Translations under genes and position numbers: made by a program
Shown: one piece after another, positions 16,692 to 23,232 of the stretch
Layout of the letters: each line of letters starts with the position of its first letter
Position numbering within the stretch: the first letter of the stretch is position 1
Source of the DNA: CALCMJ01 sp964475415
GTDB lineage: Bacteria > Bacteroidota > Bacteroidia > Chitinophagales > Saprospiraceae
Direction of reading: 5' to 3'
NCBI GenBank assembly: GCA_964475415.1
Contig: CAYYWZ010000062.1
Location: 1 to 23,232 of the forward strand
Length of the DNA: 23,232 bases
Notes under the pieces: generated by a model
What the model saw: the letters and a program-made list of their open reading frames with translations, nothing else
Told to the model about the DNA's origin: nothing
Databases searched by the model: none

Positions 16692-17447
16692 CTATTGCGC
16701 TATTAGTACCTTATGTTTCATAACAACATTATCCTTGCTTAGCTCTATGAAGTAGTAACCAGAACTCATACCATCTGTAGAAAGCTCATGCTCTGTTCCA
16801 GATAATTGAAAGCTTTTTACTACACCACCGTTCTGGTCATAAACTTTTCCTGCTCCATCAGTCATCGTCTCTGGAACCCTGATGCTCAGCTCTTCTCCTT
16901 GAGATACCGGGTTAGGATAAGCCTTCATTTCTAAGACTCCTGTCATTTTTATTTTGTCAAATTGCTCTATACCATTAGAAGAAATCTTTTCTGTCATCTC
17001 TCCTACCTTTTCTAAATCCATCGATCCATAAAGTGACATAACAATAAATTCATTATCAGATACTATTAGGCCTACAAGTTCTGTTACGATACCGTCATCC
17101 TCATCTATATAGAAAGTGACCTTATCTGTCTTGTCGCTTATCCTCAGCAGTTCTTCGTGCGTTCTTCTTACTTTTTTTACACCCTCCTTATAAGTTTGCA
17201 TAGGGTCTTCTAAGTCATCGGCTACTATAAGTGTAAAGGATTCTATAGTACTTACAAATTGTCTTATTTCTTCTAACTCTCCGTCTGTTTTTATATGTTT
17301 AGCAATATCAAACATCTTGCTAGAAACATAGATGGATGTAGCATTTTCTTTTTCTTGTATCTCGTAAAAGTGTTTGTCTATGATGTTTTGAGCCATCGTG
17401 CTCAGGCTTAAAAATAAACCAGTCGTTAGTAAAATAATTTGTTTCAT
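16692..17447 (-). CDS. DUF4252 domain protein with a C-terminal type IX secretion sorting domain
   Basis: A 251-aa exported protein. The signal peptide is MKQIILLTTGLFLSLSTMAQ. A DUF4252-like region covers about 22-165: ATSIYVSSKMFDIAKHI, then FTLIVADDLEDPMQTYKEGV and FIVMSLYGSMDLEKVGEM, which is the usual pattern of this Bacteroidota family. The last 80 residues form a T9SS type A sorting domain: MKAYPNPVSQGEELSIRVP, GAGKVYDQNGGVVKSF and SGYYFIELSKDNVVMKHKVL. Such a tail sends proteins through the type IX system to the cell surface or outside. DUF4252 proteins usually end without it. It is monocistronic with its own terminator. Confidence 0.88.
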   Translation of the reverse strand: MKQIILLTTGLFLSLSTMAQNIIDKHFYEIQEKENATSIYVSSKMFDIAKHIKTDGELEEIRQFVSTIESFTLIVADDLEDPMQTYKEGVKKVRRTHEELLRISDKTDKVTFYIDEDDGIVTELVGLIVSDNEFIVMSLYGSMDLEKVGEMTEKISSNGIEQFDKIKMTGVLEMKAYPNPVSQGEELSIRVPETMTDGAGKVYDQNGGVVKSFQLSGTEHELSTDGMSSGYYFIELSKDNVVMKHKVLIAQ

Positions 17448-17698
17448 GTTTCTGAATTTTTGTTTAGTAAAACACCAGATAAAGAAGAATGCATTTTCTA
17501 TTTATCGGGCCAATACATAGATGACGGTATTAGCATTATATTGTTACAAACAAGCTGAGAAAACTTACCAAACAATAGGATTTTTCTATCAACATATAGT
17601 AATAGTCTATGAAAATAGTATTCCTTATAAACAAATTGTTTCAGACTAATGAAGATAATTTCTTCTAATAATAAATAAAGCTTTTCTAATTATTTATC
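17448..17698. other. Intergenic region upstream of the DUF4252-T9SS gene, no gene seen
   Basis: No open frame of note. A large imperfect hairpin (TAGTCT...GAAA paired with TTTCAGACTA, 17603-17648, 2-nt bulge) and an AT-rich stem near 17667-17697 lie here; the latter could end the mini-gene transcript. No TAnnTTTG element was found. Confidence 0.4.
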
Positions 17699-17802
17699 CT
17701 AGAGCCTGCCAGCTTTTTTTAGTCGCTTTTCTGCTTTCTTTTCTTTTGCAGTTTCGTAGATGCTTTTTTTACACTTTTCTTAGCATCTTTCCCTTTTCCC
17801 AT
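17699..17802 (-). CDS. Lysine-rich mini-gene with a probable -1 frameshift (27 or 34 aa)
   Basis: From the ATG at 17802 the zero frame reads MGKGKDAKKSVKKAS and stops at 17719 after 27 residues. The frame one base back continues from the A7 run (17764-17770) as SIYETAKEKKAEKRLKKAG and then RL, ending at 17699. Joined at the run this gives a 34-aa protein with evenly charged, well-formed codons, which reads better than the zero-frame tail (ASTKLQKKRKQKSD). The run has the form of a slippery A AAA AAA G. The alternatives are a real loss of one A, or an undercalled homopolymer. I recognise no function; small very basic proteins may bind RNA or ribosomes. Its separation from argE by a hairpin suggests its own transcript. 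Confidence 0.5.
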
Positions 17803-17826
17803 AGTATTTTTATTTATATAACATAA

Positions 17827-17858
17827 AGGTGCATAATACCACATCATATTGCACACCT
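17827..17858 (-). terminator. Possible terminator of the yfcC-argE operon
   Basis: On the - strand AGGTGTGCA pairs with TGCACCT with a single-base bulge, extended by ATA/TAT, then TTTATG. It starts 10 nt after the argE stop. The T tract is weak, so function is uncertain. Confidence 0.4.
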
Positions 17859-17867
17859 CGATTTTAA

Positions 17868-19025
17868 CTATTTACTTAATTTAATAATAAGCTCTTGCAA
17901 CATTGCATTGCATTGTTGTAGTTGTTCTTTGTCCACAAACTCATCTGCCCTGTGTGCCTGAGCAATATCTCCAGGACCACAGATAATACTTTCGAAGCCT
18001 GCTTCTGCAAATTGCCCCGCCTCTGCTGCATAGGCTACAGTAGATAGTTCTTGGTTTGGAATAATAGATTTGATCAGTTCTACAATAGAAGCTTTTTCTG
18101 GTGTATCTAGTGCTGGTACATCTGGGTGAGATTCTTCTGTTATGATCTGGAAATCTGGAAAACGTTCTCTCAACACCTCTTCTTGGGCTCGAGAATATTG
18201 CTCAAACTCCGCTAAAATATCCACCGCCTTATCTTTAGGTATCACCCTAACATCCCAATAAAAACATGCCTTGTCAGCTATGACATTAGGTGCAATTCCT
18301 GCCTCTAAGAACTTGCCACAATGTATCGTCGTATGTGGTGGAGAGAAGCGGTCATCTACGTGTCCGTCCCCTATCAGCTGATGCATCTTCTGCTCTAGCC
18401 ATAAGATCATTCTGCAAGCTTCTTGTATTGCACTTACCTCCGTTCTAATTCTAGAGCTATGTCCCGCAGAACCATTTATTGTTGTTTTGTAAATAACCAT
18501 CCCCTTCTGACCGACCATAGCTTGCATCATAGAAGGTTCGCCGATAATGGCATACTTAGGTTTTTCGTTATAGGTTGTTTTTATATGTTCCGCTAATTCT
18601 GGTGCCGCTAAACAACCTATCTCCTCGTCATAAGAAAAGGCAAAGTATATGGGTATCTTTAGTTCAGCCTTCATCATAATAGGGACCATCGATAAACAGC
18701 AAGCTATATAAGCCTTCATATCACAAGAGCCTCTACCATATAACTTTCCATCCGACTTGTCTGTCAATACAAACGGTTCACTAGTCCATTCTTGTCCCGC
18801 TACAGGAACTACATCCATATGTCCCGACAGAATAACACCGTCATCTACAGGTGGTCCTATTCTACAATGTAGAGACCTTTTGTTGCCCTCTTCATTTGGC
18901 ACTGACGTACAATCCACTCCATAATCTTTCAGATAGTTCTCTATCCATGCTGCTATCTCTAGATTACTTTCTCCTCCTAGCACAGAAAAGGAAACAAGTT
19001 TTTTTAAAATTTCTTCTACTCCCAT
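17868..19025 (-). CDS. argE: ArgE-type M20 family deacylase (acetylornithine deacetylase-like)
   Basis: A cytoplasmic zinc hydrolase of the M20 peptidase family, close to proteobacterial ArgE, which removes the acetyl group from N-acetylornithine. Metal and catalytic residues are all present: SGHMDVVP (H69, D71), GRGSCDMKAYIA (D102), DEEIG (E134, E135), IGEPS (E163) and GDIAQAHRADEF (H358). The dimerisation lid follows AGHSSRI. Length 385 aa matches ArgE. It lies 11 nt after a YfcC-type transporter and is clearly co-transcribed with it. No other arg gene is nearby, so a salvage role on imported N-acyl amino acids is as likely as arginine synthesis; many Bacteroidota make arginine through succinylated intermediates instead. 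Confidence 0.88.
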   Translation of the reverse strand: MGVEEILKKLVSFSVLGGESNLEIAAWIENYLKDYGVDCTSVPNEEGNKRSLHCRIGPPVDDGVILSGHMDVVPVAGQEWTSEPFVLTDKSDGKLYGRGSCDMKAYIACCLSMVPIMMKAELKIPIYFAFSYDEEIGCLAAPELAEHIKTTYNEKPKYAIIGEPSMMQAMVGQKGMVIYKTTINGSAGHSSRIRTEVSAIQEACRMILWLEQKMHQLIGDGHVDDRFSPPHTTIHCGKFLEAGIAPNVIADKACFYWDVRVIPKDKAVDILAEFEQYSRAQEEVLRERFPDFQIITEESHPDVPALDTPEKASIVELIKSIIPNQELSTVAYAAEAGQFAEAGFESIICGPGDIAQAHRADEFVDKEQLQQCNAMLQELIIKLSK

Positions 19026-19036
19026 AAGTATTTATT

Positions 19037-20440
19037 TTACATAGGTCCCCACTCTATAGCAACCATCAGTATCAAAAAGCACCAAGATATAAATAAGATA
19101 ACTAAGGTAAAGGGCATTATAAATCTTAACCACTTGTCAAAAGGTACTCTACACATACTCAGCATGGCTATTAATCCACCTAGGGTAGGATTAAACAAAT
19201 TTGTTACACCATCTCCTATCTGAAAAGCTTGTATAGAACACTGTCTTGTCAATCCAACAATCTCTCCTACTGGAATCATAATAGGAAGAGTCGCTAAGGC
19301 CTGACCACTGCCAGATGGAATCATAATATTTAGAATACACTGAGAGGCAGACATTAATACTGCTGATAAATACGTCGGCATAGAAATAAGCATCTCAGAT
19401 AAATAATAAGCTATCGTATCACTCACCTGCCCCATCTCTAAAATCACCTTGATAGTTGTTGCAAACCCTACCATAAATGCTCCCGGCGCAACTAGTGCGA
19501 TGGAAGCAAGAACCGTCTCGCTGAAAACCCTCGGACTGAGTCTTGCAACAATTCCTACTGCTACTGCTATCATAATAAAAATAGCTGACACTTCATTGAT
19601 ATACCAGCCTCTTGTAAATATTCCAAAAAGCATAATGCCCATACCCAATAAAAATGTAAATAAGACGAGTATATTATTGACAGACATTCGATATGATGAA
19701 ATTCCCTTTGTCAATACAAAGCCCTCTGTGTTCAAATTTTGTCCTAGACTTGCAGCGGGATCTTCTGTTATTTTTCTAAAATATCTAACATTATAGTACG
19801 CCAAAAAAGCTAGAGCTGCAAAACACAAAACACTTCTATAGAGAACACCAGAAAACAGAGGCATCTCTGCTATCTTGTGTCCTGTACCGATAGTGTACGG
19901 ATTAATCGGTGATAATCCAAAACCTACTGTTATAGCTGCCACAGATATACCTGCTGCTAAAATAAGATCCCCTCCTAGGGCTAATGACAACACTGCCGCT
20001 ATCGGTACAAGAGCAATATTATTTTCATAACCGATAGCTACTCCTGTCATTCCAAATAAAAAGGTAGCTATAATTACGATGAGATATTTCCGCTCTAATC
20101 CTAGTTTTCTGACGATGGTACCTATCGCGTTTTCCAGCATCTTAGACTTCTCTAGAATGCCGAACATTATACCACTTGCAAAAACTACCCATATAATATC
20201 TGAAGCAACTTTGAAACCTTTAGAAAAAGCAACAAACATGTCTAACAGACCTACAGGTGTCCGTGCTATTTTAGAAAATGTTCCTGGAATAACTCGCTCT
20301 CTTCCTTCGACTAGCTGCCTTTCGAATAAGCCCGCTGGTAGTATATAACTAAGAAGGCTTGCAAAAACCACCATTCCGAAAAGCATAACCACAGGGTGCG
20401 GTATACGCTCAAACCATTTCCGCTTCTTTTTTTCTGACAC
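19037..20440 (-). CDS. YfcC family transporter (C4-dicarboxylate/amino acid carrier-like)
   Basis: A 467-aa polytopic membrane protein with about 12 hydrophobic segments. It starts with a basic cytoplasmic tail (MSEKKKRKWFERIPHPVVM) and the family-typical ASLLSYILPAGLFER. Two similar halves carry GYENNIALVPIAAVLSLALGGD, with GLSPINPYTIG, in the first, and SASQCILNIMIPSGSGQALA, then TNLFNPTLGG, in the second. This is the YfcC/DcuC-like group, with members that carry arginine, ornithine or dicarboxylates. Translation must start at GTG 20440, because the two ATGs just upstream (ATGATG) are out of frame. Its operon partner argE suggests the substrate is an N-acyl amino acid or small peptide; that is inference. 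Confidence 0.85.
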   Translation of the reverse strand: MSEKKKRKWFERIPHPVVMLFGMVVFASLLSYILPAGLFERQLVEGRERVIPGTFSKIARTPVGLLDMFVAFSKGFKVASDIIWVVFASGIMFGILEKSKMLENAIGTIVRKLGLERKYLIVIIATFLFGMTGVAIGYENNIALVPIAAVLSLALGGDLILAAGISVAAITVGFGLSPINPYTIGTGHKIAEMPLFSGVLYRSVLCFAALAFLAYYNVRYFRKITEDPAASLGQNLNTEGFVLTKGISSYRMSVNNILVLFTFLLGMGIMLFGIFTRGWYINEVSAIFIMIAVAVGIVARLSPRVFSETVLASIALVAPGAFMVGFATTIKVILEMGQVSDTIAYYLSEMLISMPTYLSAVLMSASQCILNIMIPSGSGQALATLPIMIPVGEIVGLTRQCSIQAFQIGDGVTNLFNPTLGGLIAMLSMCRVPFDKWLRFIMPFTLVILFISWCFLILMVAIEWGPM

Positions 20441-20495
20441 ATCATGAAGATAACTTTAATATTATATAATTAGAACCTTAAGTAAGCAACAAATT

Positions 20496-20525
20496 AAAAG
20501 GTCTGGTAAAATCAATTGCCAGACC
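20496..20525 (-). terminator. Terminator-like hairpin in the yfcC leader (possible attenuator)
   Basis: On the - strand GGTCTGGCAA pairs with TTACCAGACC (10 bp, one G-U pair) across a 6-nt loop and is followed by TTTTAATTTG. It lies 56 nt before the yfcC start. No - strand gene lies between it and the divergent gene at 20916, so as a terminator it could only act on the yfcC leader transcript. Confidence 0.5.
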
Positions 20526-20915
20526 CAAAGTATTAATAACTATTCCGTTTTCTTTTATGTGATAACTGTGATTGCAGGGTTAGAATACAACCCTTACATC
20601 TGTAAACACTTCTTGTCAAGGATTGCCTTCATAGTGTCTGTCTCTTAAAGTTATATCTTGCTCTTCAGAATAAAGATGAAGATAATCTGCATAGCTATAG
20701 ATAAATAGCTTACTCTTCCACTTCACCATTTTCTATCCATTCTCAAAGATCGATAAAAGCTATAGGGTTGCAATTTTTGCGATCAGTCTATTCTATTTCG
20801 AGATCTCAGTCAAATACCTAATCCACTAATCTCGCAATTACTAACATATCATGTATAGATGATAACAGCTACTAAATTATTTACTACTTTACAAGTATAA
20901 ATAATCTAGGTAAAA
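20526..20915. other. Divergent regulatory region between yfcC and the class V PLP enzyme gene
   Basis: There is no coding frame of note. A second - strand hairpin, AGGGTT-loop-AACCCT (20576-20594, 7-nt loop), lies upstream of the attenuator-like one. A GAGATCTC palindrome occurs near 20799-20806. On the - strand GATCTTTG (about 20745-20752) matches 7 of 8 bases of TAnnTTTG and would give a leader of about 300 nt. I recognise no known riboswitch class. Confidence 0.4.
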
Positions 20916-22154
20916 ATGAATAATTTAGATGTTTCTTTTGTAAGGAAACAATTCCCTGTCTTTGACACGGAGCTTGGAAAAAAAATAGCCTTCTTTGATA
21001 ATGGCGGAGGAAGCTATGTAGCAGGCTCTGTAATAAAAAAACTGAGTGATTTTTACACCAACTATAAGGTACAGCCTTATGGCTCTACTACCATGGGAAA
21101 ACTTGCAGGTGATGCGATGGACTATGGCAGATCCTCTATGGCCGAACTGCTTAATATTCCCATAGATCAGCTCACCATCGGGGCATCCACAACTCAAAAT
21201 ATTAATACGCTCTCTATCGCTTGCTCCCCTATTGTAAGTTCAAATTCTGAGGTCATTGTATCAGAGCAAGACCACGAAGCCAATATCGGTGGCTGGGAAA
21301 GACTATGCAAAAAACAAGGTGCACAGTTTACCCTATGGAAAGTAGATCCCACAACAGGAGAACTAGATCTAAATACACTAGAAAAACTTATTTCTGAAAA
21401 AACAGCTATAGTCGCTGTTACGCAAAGTTCCAATATCTTAGGTAGTATCAATCCTGTAAATGAGATTGCCACCATCGCTCGTAAAAATAATGCGCGGTTT
21501 GTCGTAGATGCGGTAGCCTATGCTCCCCACCAGTGGCCCAACCTAGACGAAATAGATGCTGACGCTTATGTATTCAGTAGTTACAAGACCTATGGAACCC
21601 ATCAGGGTATCATGGTGGTAAGACCTGACTTTCTATCTGAATTAGATAAGCAGTGCCATTTTTTTAATGAAAAATACATCATTAAGTGGTTAGACTCTTC
21701 AGGACCTAATCACGCTGCTATTGCTGCCTTAGGTGGTATAGCAGATTACTTTTCTACGATATACGATCATCACTTCGAGGATAAAGATCTTCCGCTATAT
21801 AGTAAAGCGCGAGCAATGTCCCTACTAATGCATAAGCATGAATCAGAATTGTGTCAGACGCTACTAGATTGTATTAATGAACTTCCTATAAAAATCTACG
21901 GAAAAAATAAGATGCAAAGAAGAGAAGCTAATATAGCTCTCGTCTCTAATCAGTTCTCCTCGTTATCGTTAATGGAAGAATTAGGGAAATCAGATATTAT
22001 AGTGAAACAAGGTAATTTCTATGCTTATAGATTATTACATAGTTTAGGTGTATCAAATCTAAATGATGGCGTCTTAAGAATAAGTCTAAGTCATTATAAC
22101 ACCTTAGAAGAAGTAGAAAGATGTTGTCATGCTCTTAATAACATTCATGAGTAA
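20916..22154 (+). CDS. Class V aminotransferase family PLP enzyme (cysteine desulfurase-like)
   Basis: A 412-aa fold-type I PLP enzyme. The PLP lysine is K224 in VFSSYKTYGTHQG. The ring-stacking histidine is in SEQDHEANIGGWE (H120), the PLP-nitrogen aspartate is D198 in RFVVDAVAYAPH, and the N-terminal FFDNGGGSYV is the usual substrate-pocket loop. It resembles the cysteine desulfurase-like subfamily without suf or nif neighbours. I see no obvious catalytic-loop cysteine as in IscS/SufS, so it may instead be a lyase, epimerase or aminotransferase. It is divergent from the yfcC-argE operon, and this layout suggests shared control and a joint role in using an amino acid derivative. Confidence 0.88.
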   Translation: MNNLDVSFVRKQFPVFDTELGKKIAFFDNGGGSYVAGSVIKKLSDFYTNYKVQPYGSTTMGKLAGDAMDYGRSSMAELLNIPIDQLTIGASTTQNINTLSIACSPIVSSNSEVIVSEQDHEANIGGWERLCKKQGAQFTLWKVDPTTGELDLNTLEKLISEKTAIVAVTQSSNILGSINPVNEIATIARKNNARFVVDAVAYAPHQWPNLDEIDADAYVFSSYKTYGTHQGIMVVRPDFLSELDKQCHFFNEKYIIKWLDSSGPNHAAIAALGGIADYFSTIYDHHFEDKDLPLYSKARAMSLLMHKHESELCQTLLDCINELPIKIYGKNKMQRREANIALVSNQFSSLSLMEELGKSDIIVKQGNFYAYRLLHSLGVSNLNDGVLRISLSHYNTLEEVERCCHALNNIHE

Positions 22155-22171
22155 AAAGATAATAAAGCCCA

Positions 22172-22179
22172 TATTTTTG
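22172..22179 (+). promoter_or_regulatory. Candidate -7 promoter element before the 22197 lipoprotein
   Basis: TATTTTTG is an exact TAnnTTTG match and lies 17 nt before the GTG start, in the 42-nt spacer after the PLP enzyme gene. No clear -33 TTTG is seen, so readthrough from the upstream gene is also possible. Confidence 0.4.
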
Positions 22180-22196
22180 TTAACTAAACTATTACA

Positions 22197-23135
22197 GTGA
22201 AACAATACCATCCAGTAATAATATCGTTGTTAGTTGTTTTCTACACAAGCTGCAGTAAGAAACCTCATAATAATCTGATATCTAAGGATCTTATATCAGA
22301 ACGTAATTATTCTATCAAAGACTCTGTCTACTTCGATATGGCTCTTTCTGAAGGAGCCGCTCATGAAGGGCTGAAAGAATATAAAATAAAAATTAAAAAA
22401 TTAGATAGTTTACAATATCAAGCAAGCTACTCCTGCTCGATTGATTATTTTCTAGATTGCGCCTGTCAAATAAGTGACGATCCCTTACCCTTACCTTTTA
22501 CAATTACTTATAAGGCATTCGATAACGTTAAGGTTATCAATAATGATAACGTTGAAATAATAGATTTATCCGAACCCATGAAAAATCTGAAAATTCTTCT
22601 CGAAGAAAATAAACTTATAGAAAAATGTGAAAAACTAAAAAAGAATGCAACAAAATATATCGGAAACGAGGAAGCTATGAAAAAGAAATTTCTATACTTC
22701 TTATCGCACATTCATAGATATGAAAAATACAAACTACCTTCATCAGAAAAATCTATAAATAATTCTAAGTATTCAACCATAGATTTAAATAGTGTTCATC
22801 CCTTTACTAAAACATCAGATGCTGTATCTATAAATCCTGCTGGGAAAGAGGAAATTAATATTTGGAAGACCCGTTCTTATCCTCCTAAAGTCATTAACCT
22901 ACAACTGTTAAAAGCCTTTGAAACAAATCAAAAGAATCAAGTTTCTATGAAGGATGTAGGTGATCAGTTTTTAGAAAATAAAATCTTATATAAAGATATT
23001 AGTGATATGTTCTTTGAATTCCAGAGTTATACAATAGATACACAAACTTCCTCCTTAGAAAATTTTAATCTGGTATTAAAGTCAGAAAACGGAAAAATTA
23101 AGCATCATATGTACAGGTCTATAAGTAAACATTAA
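22197..23135 (+). CDS. Lipoprotein of unknown function
   Basis: A 312-aa protein starting at GTG. This start is required because an in-frame stop lies 12 nt upstream and the signal peptide (MKQYHPVIISLLVVFYTSC) begins here, with lipidated C19. The mature part begins SKKPHNN, then a beta-rich section with three cysteines (YSCSIDYFLDCACQISDD), then a lysine-rich helical region (about 135-175), and ends in a mixed domain rich in Asn, Lys and Ser. I do not recognise the family. It has higher A and Lys content than its neighbours, a weak hint of fast evolution or recent gain. It follows the PLP enzyme gene by 42 nt. Confidence 0.75.
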   Translation: MKQYHPVIISLLVVFYTSCSKKPHNNLISKDLISERNYSIKDSVYFDMALSEGAAHEGLKEYKIKIKKLDSLQYQASYSCSIDYFLDCACQISDDPLPLPFTITYKAFDNVKVINNDNVEIIDLSEPMKNLKILLEENKLIEKCEKLKKNATKYIGNEEAMKKKFLYFLSHIHRYEKYKLPSSEKSINNSKYSTIDLNSVHPFTKTSDAVSINPAGKEEINIWKTRSYPPKVINLQLLKAFETNQKNQVSMKDVGDQFLENKILYKDISDMFFEFQSYTIDTQTSSLENFNLVLKSENGKIKHHMYRSISKH

Positions 23136-23191
23136 ACGTTATTTTTTGTATCTATTCTCTTAATGTTTGATCAGATTCGCCATATCAAAAC

Positions 23192-23227
23192 AAAAAAAGA
23201 GATTCCTAAATGAATAGAAATCTCTTT
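23192..23227 (-). terminator. Intrinsic terminator, - strand, for a gene beyond the right edge
   Basis: On the - strand a 9-bp stem (AAAGAGATT/AATCTCTTT) with a 14-nt loop is followed by TTTT within a T7 run. The + strand has only TTT after the stem. It implies a - strand gene ending just right of the window, convergent with the 22197 lipoprotein, and may act in both directions. Confidence 0.75.
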
Positions 23228-23232
23228 GCGCC

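Noticed and set aside
20441..20915. A hidden or decayed gene in the 475-nt divergent spacer
   Set aside because: Stops occur often in all frames on both strands and no recognisable protein fragment was seen; hairpins explain the structure better.
20916..22154. IscS/SufS for Fe-S cluster assembly
   Set aside because: The fold is right, but no suf or isc genes are near and no clear catalytic-loop cysteine was found, so only a cysteine desulfurase-like label is justified.
1..23232. CRISPR array, tRNA, rRNA or insertion sequence
   Set aside because: No direct repeat array, cloverleaf-like element, transposase motif or terminal inverted repeats were found on reading both strands.

Overview
The window looks like chromosomal DNA of an AT-rich Bacteroidota (Flavobacteriia- or Saprospirae-like). 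The signs are a cbb3 oxidase with fused CcoN and CcoO, SprF-era secretion chemistry in the form of a type IX secretion (T9SS) C-terminal sorting domain, a TonB receptor with a carboxypeptidase-like N-terminal domain, many small Sec/lipoproteins, weak Shine-Dalgarno use, and -7 elements matching the Bacteroidota TAnnTTTG promoter. No tRNA, rRNA, CRISPR array, transposase or integrase was seen, so this reads as an ordinary chromosomal segment rather than a mobile island.

Region 1 (1-5150, + strand) is the downstream part of a cbb3 cytochrome c oxidase operon: the 3' part of a ccoNO fusion, a tiny ccoQ, a monoheme ccoP, then the assembly genes ccoG, ccoH and a SafE-like membrane gene. The last three overlap by 4 nt each. 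The operon start and probably ccoI/ccoS lie upstream of the window. Region 2 (5294-9317, - strand) holds an orphan sensor histidine kinase whose 3' end overlaps by 41 nt a TonB-dependent receptor of the heme/hemoglobin type, followed by a minimal two-TM potassium channel. Divergent from the kinase is rlmN (9393-10439, +); both start codons are preceded by the same near-start promoter-like motif.

Region 3 (10533-17447) contains a small exported protein, a large periplasmic beta-propeller/amidohydrolase (11241-14516, +) and, on the - strand, two lipoproteins in tandem, a four-TM membrane protein and a DUF4252 protein carrying a T9SS sorting tail. Two clear intrinsic terminators lie here.

Region 4 (17699-22154) has a lysine-rich mini-gene that reads well only with a -1 shift on an A7 run, then an argE-like M20 deacylase and a YfcC-family transporter (one - strand operon behind a hairpin-rich leader), and a divergent class V PLP enzyme. 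Together these suggest uptake and deacylation of N-acyl amino acids or small peptides, which is an inference. The window ends with a lipoprotein (22197-23135, +) and a terminator for a - strand gene lying beyond the right edge.

I did not find a convincing new multi-gene system. The most unusual items are the frameshifted mini-gene (plus a second homopolymer-linked start oddity at yfcC), the structured yfcC leader, the paired motif between the kinase and rlmN, and the DUF4252-T9SS fusion.
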